Source: Posidonia oceanica (taxonomy: Eukaryota; Streptophyta; Magnoliopsida; Alismatales; Posidoniaceae). From it: DNA of 64,000 bases. Below are positions 33,973-44,410 of this stretch, one piece after another (position 1 is the stretch's first letter; every line of letters starts with the position of its first letter). Where the stretch lies: assembly GCA_037176725.1 (NCBI GenBank), contig JAZBRS010000020.1:58618001-58682000 (forward strand), in the 5' to 3' direction. A program made the position numbers and the translations under genes. The notes below the pieces were generated by a model that saw only the letters and a program-made list of their open reading frames with translations, ran no database searches and was not told where the DNA came from.

Positions 33973-35479
33973 TGTTGACACCCCATCTTGGCAGGCTTGG
34001 ACCCTTGGAGCCCCCTTGGTGATTGCTGGATCAAACCCCAACCAAACCCTAACCCTAATCCTCCCCTCTACCCTTCAAAAATAGCCCATTTTGACCTAAA
34101 CCTTTACCCCCCTTCCCAACCTCAAAACCTAACCAAAATCCATAGGAAAACCCACCACTATCCACTCAACAAATCTACCCAAAAAACCTAGAAATTTCCA
34201 AGCCCAACCCATCCTGGAAAACCCTAGAAAACTTAGGTGAAACTACCCTTCTTCTACACCTTGAAACCCCTCCAAAACCTCCTTAGAATCAGACCAAAAC
34301 TTCAGACCCAAGTCTTCAAATCCTAGACTACCCACTCACCAATTTCCACCCCATTTCGAGACCCTTAAGACCCTCTTTCATCCAAATTATCCTTTTCTCT
34401 CTCCGGGATTATCATTTTCTCTCTCCTCTCTCTCTCCTGATTATCATCTCTCTTTTCATCCCTTTCTTATCCTTTTTCTGGTCTGGCTGTGGGCCCCCTC
34501 TGTGCTTCTATCCTTCCTCTATCTTATCCCTATTTTTACTTTATTTTTAACACTTTTTCTGAATTTTAAAAAATCATTTTTCTCCAACCTATCTTTTTTC
34601 CTTTTATCCCCCTCCTTTTTCCATTTCTTTCCTCCTTCTCTTTTCCTTTTCTCCCTTTTGCAAAAATCCACAAAAAACCCATAAAAATCTGCAAAACCTC
34701 AAAACATAAAAGGAACAAATCAGTACCCTAAGAAAAACAATCAAAAAATGTTAAACAAGCAATTAACAACTTAAACTTAACTTAAGCAAGCTAAAAAGAA
34801 AACCAAACATGCAAACTAAAAAATGCAAAACAAATCAAAAGAAAACACTGAAAAATCAAGGAAAAAGCTAAAATAAAATCAAAACCCACCAAAAATAAAA
34901 CCCCATCAGAAGAATTAAAAGACAAGACCTAAAAAGAAGAATTAAAAATCAAATACTAAAACAAGTGATTAAGGAAGGCAAAAGACTTAACCTAATAAAC
35001 ATAAGAAAAACAAGTTAAAAACTTAATTAAAAAAAAGAAAAGAAAAACACATCTGAAAGACCTAAAAAAACACCCTATCAAACCAGAAAAATCCAACTGA
35101 AAACTTCAAGAAAAATCAACAAATAAAAATCCAAACATAACCTTAAAGACTTAAAAAGGAAAAAAACCCTAAGAAGACTACAACTTTAAAATCTAAAAGA
35201 CATCCTGATTAATGGGAAAATAAATTCTAAAAAATCCTAATCAATATTCTAAGTGTCCAACAAGGGAAATACAATTTTTAAAATAATTTAAAAAGGGATT
35301 AACAAACATTTAATCAAGTGAAAACAAATTAAAAGCAAAACCAAAACCCTAAAACCCTAATCAAGCCCAAAACACATTAATCAACTCAAAATGACCATTA
35401 AAAATCTTAATTAAAATCCTAATCTACAGCAAAACTCTTCTAATATTTTTATTTATTTTTAGTTCATTTTTACTAATTT

Positions 35480-35660
35480 TATTTCCCTATTCTACCCTCT
35501 CTTTCTTTCTCCCTTCTTTCTTTCTTTCTTTCTTTACTGGGCTCAATCCGGCCCGTTTCTTCTTTTTTTCTTTTTTCTTTCTTTTTTCTCGGCCCGCAGC
35601 AGTCCGGCCCGCTTCCTTCTCCTCCTTCTTCTTCCTCCTTCCTCAGCGTTTCCACCAGCT
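35480..35660 (+). promoter_or_regulatory. candidate LTR promoter/pyrimidine patch of element A
   Basis: An AT-rich run (tatttttatttattttta, 35450-35470) is followed by (TTTC)n, TGGGCT/GGCCC motifs at 35540-35610 and CCTCCTTCTTC tracts. AT-box, GGCCC/TGGGCT elements and a pyrimidine patch in this order resemble a plant core promoter. No canonical TATAAA is seen, so the start site is not fixed. A second copy is in the 3' LTR (58090-58270). Confidence 0.35.
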
Positions 35661-38378
35661 TCTTCCCGCGAGCTCGCTGCACAGTCCTCCCTCTCCTTTT
35701 TAAATTTCAAGCTCTCCCTCTCCATCAGATCGTCTACAGCAGCCCGCCGTCTCCTCCATCTCAGCACCAAATCCGGAGCCGGTCGCCCCGTCCCCTCCGC
35801 TGCAGTAATCGCCGGCCGAGTTTGAATTCCCAACTCACGCCCAGCAGCAGCAGCTCCGGATAAAAAGCCTCCCGTTCATTCCTTCAACGGGATCAGCAAC
35901 CATCAGTGAGCAAGCAAGCAACGAGAGACCACCAGAAAACCAGAGAGTGGAGAGCAAACCAGAGAGCAATTCCACCTTCTTCCCACCTGTGCGACCCTCC
36001 TCCTTCTCCTCTTCACCTCCCAATTTCCAGAAAAAAAAGAGCAGTGAGAGTAGAGCTTGAGGACGTTCTTGGCATCCCGGAGAAGAACCCAGATCCCACG
36101 CCATTTCCCACTCCTCAGAACCTCTCCCATTCCTTCCCAAATTCAGAAAAACTTCCTTCACCTCTTCCAGTAAACCAAGCCCCGTCCAAGCCTTTATCCT
36201 TCTCCCAATTCCTCCCCCAACTTCACCCAACAGCCAGCCTTCATCCCCCGATTTCCCATTGCCTTTTCACCACCCAATCGCCCTCTGAAACACCACCTGA
36301 AGCCACCTGAAACCCAACTCCTTCCCTTCGGCAATTCCTATCACTCCAGTCCGCCATTGCCTCCCAAAATCCACCCAGATAATCCCCAAACCATCTCCTT
36401 TCCAAAGCCTCCGGCCTCGAACCCAACCGCTCACCACAGACCAAGAATTCCATAGCAAACACCTTACCTCGTCTCAGACCAAAATTTGACCCAACTCCCA
36501 AACCTCCTCCACGCCTTCCAGAACCCCTCTCCAAGCATCCAACATCGCTCGCCAGACTTCCAGCAACCTCCCGGAGGGCTTCATTCCACCGGACGAGCAG
36601 CAACAACCTCCCCCCACCTCCGGCAGCATCCCCTGAACCCAAAAACGCCAGATTCCTCTCCGAGCTTCGAAGCTCGCGTCCGATCGCCCAGGAAGCACCA
36701 GAAGCACCCCCTGAGAAGATCCCAACCTCCGCGAGCGCCTGAAGACCACTGCTGTGACCGGACGATCTCCGCCGACCAGTTTTGGAACCGCTGATGTCGG
36801 GGGGACGACTCAGACGCGGAAAGAGGTAAACCTTGCTTCCCTTAGCCTCCTCTTCCTCTTCTCTTGCTTCCCTAGCCTTTAGAATAGGTTTTCTGGTCCT
36901 CCTGCTCCGTCCTCGACTCGCAGGACAGTTCTCCTTCTCCGGCGCCGGCTGCTCTTCCTCCGGACACTCCGACCAACAGAGCGAGCTCCGGACGATCGCC
37001 GACGTCGTTCTCCACCCTCCCGCGCCTCCTCAGCCTCCCTTGTCGGCGGCCACGAGTACTGCCGGCGTTCCGCTACAGTACTCGTCGCCGTCGACCAGTT
37101 ACTGTGCGTTTATTTTATTCTAGCTAAAGTTTTTAAGTAAATATTGCATATTTGGTTTAAGTTTCTGTTATTTTACATTCCAGTCCTTATTTCATTTAAT
37201 CTGCTGTGTTTTTAAATCAAAATCATATTAAATTGCATAATCTGTTTATAGTTTTCAGTATTTGCAATTTGGTCCATTTACTGTGCTGTGCTGTTATTTA
37301 ATTTTGTAATTTAGTCCCTCTGTTTTCAATTTTTGCACTTAAGTCCTGCACTAAACCAGTTCATTTATTTACTTGCATTTTACCATACTGCATTGCATTC
37401 TAGGTCCCTGCATATTTCTGTTTTTGCATGTAAGTCCATGCACTGTAGGAACTTAGCTGTTATTTCTTATTTTGCATACTGCATTGCATATTTTACCCTC
37501 TGTTTTCGCATATTTGCATTTAGGTCCATTTTAAATGGACAGTAACTCATGCATGCATTTTTAGCATACTGCATTGCATTTTTGACCCTGTTCTTTTTAA
37601 AAATTGCACTGTGGTCCTGTTATTTGATTTTCAGAGCATGTTTTCCATACTAAATTGCATTTTCAGCCCCTGCATGAGTTCAAAATCACACATAGGTCCT
37701 TGCATCTTTTAAAAAATCATGTGAAAGGACCATTTTGCCCCTAGCTTGCATCTTAGCTCCTATGCCTACCAAATTGCATACAGACCCTCCACTAGTATTC
37801 CCAGACTCCCCAGAACCCTGTTTTCTGGAAAATTTGCATTTTAGACCCTAGTTTTTTCAAAATTGCACTCTGATTTCTTTTTGGTTTCAAAACCTCTCCT
37901 AAAGCATACCCTCTTTTTAAAACAACTTCCCGAGCCTAGTTTTTTTGCAAAACGAAGCCCTGCTCCCTCCTGTTTTCAAAACCCTCTCCTGTAGACCCCT
38001 CTTTTCTGGAAAATTTGCATTTTTAGCCCCTTTCTTTTTCAAAATGCCTTATGAAATCCTGGTTTTTCCCAGTTTCTTCTCTTTGCCTTTTCTTGCTTTT
38101 GCATGCATCCTGCATTCATTTAGTCTTGCATTCTAGCATCTTCTTGCATACACCAAGCACTTTTAGCTCCCTTTCACTTGGGAGGACCTTTTTGCATATC
38201 CCTAGGACCTCTTGAACACCTAGATCTGTTCTTCTCCCCTGTTCTGGCCTTTCTGTCTTGGAGCTGCGATATCTTCCGATCCGGCCGTTGGATCTTCTCA
38301 AGTAAGCTGCCCAGGCGACCGCGGCAAGGCGTTCTTCAGCATGGACCAGACAGATTTCAGATCAGGCTCCCGGATTTT

Positions 38379-38387
38379 CAGGTATGT
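38379..38387 (+). promoter_or_regulatory. splice-donor-like site in 5' LTR of A
   Basis: CAG|GTATGT, intron starting at 38382. It is conserved in LTR X (AAG|GTAAGT, 2470) and in the 3' LTR (61005-61013). With the acceptor at 40938 it would define a 2.56-kb leader intron. Confidence 0.5.
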
Positions 38388-38857
38388 CCTCCTGAACCTT
38401 TGCATTGCATTCATTTGCATGCCATTTGCACAGTTTTTCTTGTTTTCGCTTTCTGTCTTTTTGAGCATGTAGAATAGGGTCTCCCCTTTCTGCTTGTATC
38501 TTCCAATCCCCGTTTCACGTATTCCTGAGTGTTTTGTGTTGTGTTTTCCCTGGATTTGCCACTTAATGTGACTTTCTTCCCCCTTTTCCACGATCCGATC
38601 GCATCGCGAGCTTTGGGCAGCGTGCGAGACACACCGTGGAACGGTTTAGTGGGAAACAGTCGCAAAAGAGGTGGTAATCCCTCCGTTTGTACACTCTCCC
38701 CTCCGTAGGTCTTCACACCTACTCTGAGTGGTCCTAAACGACGTCTGTTCTTACACACATGTTGTCTTGCCTCCCTTTTGGCCCCCTTCTAATCTTTTTC
38801 TGCATTCTTGCATTTGTATGGCTTTTCCGAGGTTTTCGCTTCGCTGTTTTGGCACCG

Positions 38858-39140
38858 TTCCGCGTGCCTGCCCTTGTTTTGGCACTGTTTTGCGTGCCCA
38901 TCTGTTTTCTTGCCTTATTTTGTGCGCTGCCTCGCTTTCTCGCTCGTTTTGCGTGCCGGTTTTATTATTTCGCTCCGTTTTGTGTGCCATTCTGTTTTCT
39001 CGTCTCGTTTTGCGTGCCTTCCTGCTCTCTTGTCTCGTTTTGCGTGCTGTCTTGCTTTCTCGCTTGTTTTGCGTGCCGTTTTCGCTCTTTTGCATCGTTG
39101 TGCGTGCGTTGCTCATTTCTCGCCTCGTTTTGCGTGTTTC
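38858..39140 (+). repeat. ~35-bp GTTTTGCGTGCC tandem repeats (5' LTR of A)
   Basis: About eight copies of a TTTTGCGTGCC-centred unit separated by ctttctcgct-like sequence. They are also found in the 3' LTR (61484-61766), in LTR X and, inverted, in A2 (63700-63950). Confidence 0.8.
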
Positions 39141-39793
39141 GCGCTGTTTTCCCCTGCATGTCGATTGCATTGCATGGTTTCCCCGTCGTTTTGCTTTCTC
39201 GCCTGCATTTGCATATAGGGCTGTGATGCTTACTGCCTGGAGTTCTCACGAGCTAGGTTTCGCCTAATTCGGAACACGGACAGCGTAGCTGAGCACTTAG
39301 AGAGCACGTTTACTTCCATGCTTTGTTTCTTCCCACTTAGAGCACACCTTGAGCATTCATTCAGGCATTTATAGGCACATAGGCATTCAATCCTGCATTT
39401 TTCTGCGTATGCGAGCGTAAGCCTAGAAAGACCGATTTTCGGGCGTGTCGGGGGTGCCTAATACCTTCCCCGCACGTAACAGGAGTCCTTACCCTGTCTT
39501 TTGGCCCGCAATGACCGTACTGCCCTTATCCTAGGCTAGAGTCATCTCATTTGCATTTTGTTTGCATTTGCTTTCCTTTGCATTGCTTTGCTTTGCATTT
39601 CTTGCTCGATTTTGCGCGTTAATTCACGCATTACCCCGGTTTTCCTCGTCTTCCGTTAATAGACGTGGTGGCGACTCTGATTTGTCTTATCTTTCCTTTT
39701 TCTCCTCGATTTCAAGTGTTTTCGAGTCGAGCCCCTTCCTCGGATCCAATCGTCGCTAAATAGCGAGCCTGATTCCGATCGGGATCACTACAG

Positions 39794-39811
39794 TGGCGAC
39801 TCCGCTGGGGA
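39794..39811 (+). promoter_or_regulatory. primer-binding site of element A (tRNA-Arg)
   Basis: TGGCGACTCCGCTGGGGA, one base after the LTR end. It is complementary to the last 15 bases plus CCA of plant tRNA-Arg(ACG). This primer choice is typical of Ogre/Tat elements. Confidence 0.9.
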
Positions 39812-41077
39812 ATAAGCTAGACTCCGGCTTTCGTTTCCGGCTTTTCGCTCGCTTGTTTTGCAGCTTTGTCAGCCTTGAGTGCCTTCTTCGCCTGTTTTGC
39901 TCGCTTTTCTGTGCAAACTCCTAGCGAGTCGCTTCGTAGCTACTTTACTCAGGTTTTGCACTTCTTTTATCGCGGTTTGCGCTTTCCTTTGCCTGGCTTT
40001 GCCCCTTTGCCTGTTTATTTACTTACTGCCTTGCTTGTGCCTTTATTTCCTTTACAGTCTGCTTACTTTTACCTTACTTTACCTTACCTGCTTATTACTG
40101 CTTTAATTCTCGCACATTACATGTCTACATACTTTGTTTGGCTAAAATACATGCTTTTTGGATGTTGAATGCTTCTTTTACACTCTTGCTATGTCACTAC
40201 ACACGCACATACTATGCTTACATGCCTTTTGACTTGATGAATGTTTCTTTTTCACCATCATATTCACAAACACTCGCACATGCCATGAACATGCCTTTTG
40301 TTGTGTTGTATGATGGTTGCTTGCCATTTTGACTGATTTTCTTCCCTTTTGCACTTGCCATGCTTAGGATAGTAGAAACTTGTCCGCTTCCCCCATGGTT
40401 AACTAAAAAATGCAAGTAAAAGAAACTTCTAGGGGTAACTAGAGACTACAAACAATCCTTCACTCCCTGTGGTTAATAAAATATGCAAGATAAAAAACTC
40501 TAATCATTTTGCATAAGCATCATATAGGGCATGCATTCTTCTCCTCTGAGTCCACCTACTAGTCTGCGAAGGACGGTTCCGGCCTCTTGTTCCACTACTT
40601 TGGGCGTGGCATGAGTTGGTCGGTCCGTCCCCTCCTTGTCCGGGGGTCGTGTCGGTGTTAGTAGAGGGTACCACCCACGCTTTGGCGGGGTAGAGGCCAC
40701 CAACGCGCCACCCTGTCATTACCTGAGCTTTGGGCCGGGAGTTAGACAGGGACCTACTTTTTCGGACCTGAGTCGGTGACCCATACACCCAGGGATACTC
40801 GGAGTAGACAGCCTTGCTAGGAAACACTAGTTAGGTAAGGGGGCATACTAGAAAGCATGCACATCATTCATGCCACTTAACTAACTCATTTGCATTCATC
40901 TTTTAGCTTCTAACCCTAATTTCCTTCTGTTGTGTCAGCGTGATCGGTAAGCGAGTTTCCCTTTGCCAGAGCTCGAGTATCGACCCTCGTTGACGCCCTT
41001 TTTGCAACTTAGTTCGCGACCATTCCCCCTCCGAGCTATCCGCATTTGCGACGATAGCTCCTCTTAGGACTCAGCGC
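39812..41077 (+). other. 5' leader of element A
   Basis: 1.27 kb of untranslated sequence between PBS and gag, partly conserved with the leader of C (about 40560-40850). A splice-acceptor-like tract, TTCCTTCTGTTGTGTCAG, ends at 40938. No upstream ORF of note, unlike the pea-type Ogre ORF1. Confidence 0.7.
40921..40938 (+). promoter_or_regulatory. splice-acceptor-like site before gag of A
   Basis: Pyrimidine-rich TTCCTTCTGTTGTGTCAG, 139 nt before the first gag ATG. Matched in position by the site at 29983 in C. Confidence 0.5.
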
Positions 41078-44000
41078 TTGAATACTCGTCGCAGCCCTAA
41101 TCTCACACGCTCTAGGTCAGCGATGGCCCAGTACGTTAGTGAGCCTTCTTTTACTCCTGTCACGGAGGGTGTTTCCGTTCCGGCCCCTCCGGTTGCTCCT
41201 TCTGTCCCTCTTGTTCCCCCTCCGACGCCAGGGTTTCCTCCCCTGACGTCTCTAGGTTCTCAGTACACCCCGGGACAGTGGCAAGCCTCCCTTCCTCCGG
41301 ATCCGGTCGCCGAATCTATCTTGACGGCTGTTACTCGCGCTCCGGAGACGCCACTGCCCCCTCCGTCCCAGGGATACATCGCTTTCGACATCTCTTCCAT
41401 CGCTGCTGCGGCACTTTCTGTAGAATCCTTCCTTCCCGGACAGTCTGTGTCCGTGCCACTTGCTTCTCAATCCCCGCCGGCACTGCACTTCAACGTCCCC
41501 ACTCGCGAGACACCCAAAGCGCAGTACCAGCATCTGATGGAGCTCGCCCAGAGACTGCAGGGCATGGCTCTATCAGTTCGTCCTTCTTCTGTCTCTGTCG
41601 TCCCTGAGGTTCCTCCGAGGCCAGTTCCTGCATTTCTTGCATCAACCTCTGCACCTCCGCCTCGACCATCGTCGCAACTGCTCACGGTTCCGATGATGGG
41701 GGCTCGTTTACCGCCTCCTGCACAACACTTGGCACAGCATGCTCCACTTCCTCCTGGTGGTCAACCCTTTGGATCGGCTGGAGCCCAGTACCTCACTGGC
41801 TCGCTGTCTGGCACCTCGCCTGTACAGCAACTGGCGCTCCGTCATCCTCCCCCTATCCCAGCACAGCATGGCATTTATTCTTCTCCTCTTCACCAAGTCC
41901 AGCATCCTGCATACACTCCTGCATACACTGTCCCCCAGCACGGATACGCCGGCCATCCCGTTGCTCCACCAGGCGACGCTATGGTAGATCCAGAGGAGCA
42001 CTTAGGTGCGACCCATTCGGCATATGTGCTCACTACCCCTGCTGATCCCTCTCCTACGGTAGCAATTCCAGACCCCATCAATAATCGGATGGACGTCTTG
42101 GAGAAAGCACTACGACTAGTGCAGGGTACTGAACACCAGACCTACCAGTTCCGAGACCTCTGTTGCTTTCCAGAGGCGGTACTCCCTCCGAAGTTCAAAA
42201 TCCTGGACTTCGAAAAGTATAATGGTAGGGGCTGCCCCGTAGCACACCTGAAGGCGTATTGCGGTGATCTCGCTCAGCTTCAGGCTGACGAGAGGTTGCT
42301 GATATGCTTGTTCCAGAAGAGTTTGACCGGGCCGGCACTCAAGTGGTTCACATCACTCGATATGTCAGCCATCAAGACTTGGAACGACCTCAGTCAGGCG
42401 TTCCTGGAGCAATACTCCTTCAACCTCGATCTGGTCCCAAAGAGGGCGGACTTGATCGCCATCAAGCAGAATTCTGGCGAGCCGTTCGGGGAGTACGTCG
42501 GCTGCTGGCGCGCCCTTGCCTCTCAGGTTCGAGATAGACCCTCTGACGAGGAGTCTATCGAGATCGTTATCAAAGGGGCGCAGCCGTCTCTCGGAGCTCT
42601 GCTTAGCATTCAGCCAGTCACTACTTTTGCGGCACTCATCAGAGCTGGAGCGCGCGTGGAGAGTTCTTTGCGGAGTGGCAACTTCCCAGCTCTCTCTGCG
42701 TTCGCTAAGCAGGCAGCGATCAGCGGCAACAGTGCCAACAGCAGCGCCTCCAACAACAACAACAGCGGCAGCAACAACAACCGCCCGAAGAGGAAGGATT
42801 CGCTGAAACCCGCTGTTGCATTCGTCGATTCTCCTACTGTGCCTGTTCGCTTGCCGTCTCGGCCTGCCCCAGCTCAGATGGTGTACGCTCCTGCACCTAG
42901 GAACCCGCACACACCGCACATCACAACCACCGCTAGACCGGTCTATCCTGCCGCACCGGTCCAGCAAGGCTCACACCCAAGGCAAAGAAGACCACCCGCT
43001 GAGAGGAGAAATTTCACCCCACTGGTGGAACCACTCACGGTTATCTTGCCTAAGGTGGCATCGCTCCTGAAGTTCCCGGAGGTTCGTCCGCCGCCAAGCC
43101 CTCTGCCGCATTGGTTTAGGTCGGACCTCTTCTGCAATTTCCATCGAAGCGTCGGGCATTCGACGGACAATTGCTTCTCCTTGCGGAACGCAATTCAGGA
43201 CCTGATCGAATCGGGAACGATTGTGATCGACACGCACGAGGCTTCCACTCAAGCACACACTCATGCATCTGCATCTCCAGCTGTTCCCCCGCATTCTAGC
43301 ATCGTCCGCCAACCTTTACCAGAGCACTCTTATCCGGGAGGGGCGGGAACCTCAGGCGTCCACTATGTCTCTCCTTCTGGGCCTGCTACTTCTGTAGTAG
43401 ACCCTTCTGATCTTATCTCTGACATCTCTGAGCCTTTCCCAGTCAGTCTCTATCTGGCGGCAGTTGCCGGCTCCGAGTCGGGAATCCATTTGATCCGACC
43501 GCGTGCCAGGCCGGAGCGCCCTCTCGCACCTCCCACCGTGCTCCCTCAGGCTCAATCCCCTGTACACCTTTTGGCTAGAGCCCAACCTAGTTCTCCCATC
43601 CACCTTTTAGGGCGGCCTCAGCTACACCTTCTAGGCAGACCTCAACCTGCCCCAGCCTTCCCACCCCAACAATCATACCCATTAGATAGACCTCACCATC
43701 CTGTAGGTCCCCCTGTAACCCCTCCTGTGCTCGCAGCACATGCTCCAGTCGTCATTGATTTGACCCTGAACACCCATCGCGTCCCTTACAGCTACGCCAC
43801 AGAAATGTGTGCGGAAGTAACGCGATCGGGGAGGATTTATAGGCCCCCAGCACCGGCAACTAGGCCGACTCACCCTGGACCTGTTATACCCCCACCCTCA
43901 AGCCAACCCTTAGCAGATCCAACTCCGGATCAGCCCGTAGTTAGCCAAATCCCTAGCCAACCTGTAGTAACCCAGCTTCCTGTCACCACCCCTGTAGAAC

Positions 44001-44389
44001 CTACTAGAATCACCCCTCCAACTGCTAGGAGAAACCAACCTAAAGCAGACCTAACCTCCCAGCTTAAGAAGGTTAAAGCCGACATCTCCATCTGGGATTT
44101 GATCCACACTTCTGCCGAGCACCGCGAGGCTTTTCTTCGCGTGTTCCAGGCTGCTCGTGTGTCCCAGTCCATTGAGCCTTCTACCTTGGAGAGCATGGTT
44201 GGGTTAATCGCGGAGCCCCAGGTCATCTCTTTTACGAGTGATGAGCTGCCTCCGGCAGGGATTAATCACAACCAGCCCCTATTTGTCACGGTGCAGTTCA
44301 AAAACTTTCGCATTCCCCTAACACTGGTTGATAACGGGTCAGGCCTTAACGTCTGCCCCTTGCGTACAGCAACCAAGCTCGGATTCTAA
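41078..44389 (+). CDS. gag: gag and N-terminal protease, element A
   Basis: 1,103 codons. The first Met (MNTRRSPNLTRSRSAMAQ) is chosen as longest; the MAQ at 41123 is the conserved start shared with C. Residues ~1-340 are P/S/T/Q-rich. The retrotransposon gag (capsid-like) core runs from ~357 (FRDLCCFPEAVLPPKF) through QKSLTGPALKWF (~410) and PFGEYVGCWRA (~470) to ~520. A zinc-knuckle-like CX2HX4HX4C (FCNFHRSVGHSTDNC) is near 690. A long Pro-rich linker follows. Near the end, LTLVDNGSGLNV (D at nt 44330, residue ~1085) is the aspartic protease active site, DNG as in Tat elements. The frame then stops (TAA 44387) inside the protease; homology continues in frame at once. Confidence 0.85.
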   Translation: MNTRRSPNLTRSRSAMAQYVSEPSFTPVTEGVSVPAPPVAPSVPLVPPPTPGFPPLTSLGSQYTPGQWQASLPPDPVAESILTAVTRAPETPLPPPSQGYIAFDISSIAAAALSVESFLPGQSVSVPLASQSPPALHFNVPTRETPKAQYQHLMELAQRLQGMALSVRPSSVSVVPEVPPRPVPAFLASTSAPPPRPSSQLLTVPMMGARLPPPAQHLAQHAPLPPGGQPFGSAGAQYLTGSLSGTSPVQQLALRHPPPIPAQHGIYSSPLHQVQHPAYTPAYTVPQHGYAGHPVAPPGDAMVDPEEHLGATHSAYVLTTPADPSPTVAIPDPINNRMDVLEKALRLVQGTEHQTYQFRDLCCFPEAVLPPKFKILDFEKYNGRGCPVAHLKAYCGDLAQLQADERLLICLFQKSLTGPALKWFTSLDMSAIKTWNDLSQAFLEQYSFNLDLVPKRADLIAIKQNSGEPFGEYVGCWRALASQVRDRPSDEESIEIVIKGAQPSLGALLSIQPVTTFAALIRAGARVESSLRSGNFPALSAFAKQAAISGNSANSSASNNNNSGSNNNRPKRKDSLKPAVAFVDSPTVPVRLPSRPAPAQMVYAPAPRNPHTPHITTTARPVYPAAPVQQGSHPRQRRPPAERRNFTPLVEPLTVILPKVASLLKFPEVRPPPSPLPHWFRSDLFCNFHRSVGHSTDNCFSLRNAIQDLIESGTIVIDTHEASTQAHTHASASPAVPPHSSIVRQPLPEHSYPGGAGTSGVHYVSPSGPATSVVDPSDLISDISEPFPVSLYLAAVAGSESGIHLIRPRARPERPLAPPTVLPQAQSPVHLLARAQPSSPIHLLGRPQLHLLGRPQPAPAFPPQQSYPLDRPHHPVGPPVTPPVLAAHAPVVIDLTLNTHRVPYSYATEMCAEVTRSGRIYRPPAPATRPTHPGPVIPPPSSQPLADPTPDQPVVSQIPSQPVVTQLPVTTPVEPTRITPPTARRNQPKADLTSQLKKVKADISIWDLIHTSAEHREAFLRVFQAARVSQSIEPSTLESMVGLIAEPQVISFTSDELPPAGINHNQPLFVTVQFKNFRIPLTLVDNGSGLNVCPLRTATKLGF

Positions 44390-44410
44390 GCCGAGGATAT
44401 CACGCCAGCC

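Larger units (their letters stand above)
33973..39792 (+). mobile_element. 5' LTR of element A (5,820 bp)
   Basis: Starts TGTTGACACCCCATCTTGG and ends GGGATCACTACA. Landmarks: telomere-like CCCTAA motifs (34045-34060, 35340-35365), A-rich region (34680-35440), CT-rich tract with GGCCC motifs (35480-35660), a splice-donor-like site (38379-38387), GTTTTGCGTGCC repeats (38858-39140), a hairpin (39249-39271), the conserved box (39421-39545) and a PBS-like TGGCGACTC (39669-39677). Several 60-180-codon frames exist on both strands, but they have no domain and follow low-complexity sequence. Confidence 0.95.

Noticed and set aside
34040..34065. Interstitial telomere repeat
   Set aside because: Only two or three imperfect CCCTAA units; better described as telo-box-like motifs in an LTR.
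35479..36794. ORFs of 60-134 codons in the A LTR, repeated at 58087-59402
   Set aside because: Duplicate only because the LTR is duplicated; low-complexity P/S/R-rich peptides from CT-rich sequence, with no recognisable domain.
41252..44226. Minus-strand ORFs of up to 200 codons opposite gag of A
   Set aside because: Shadows of the GC-rich gag frame; no independent motif.
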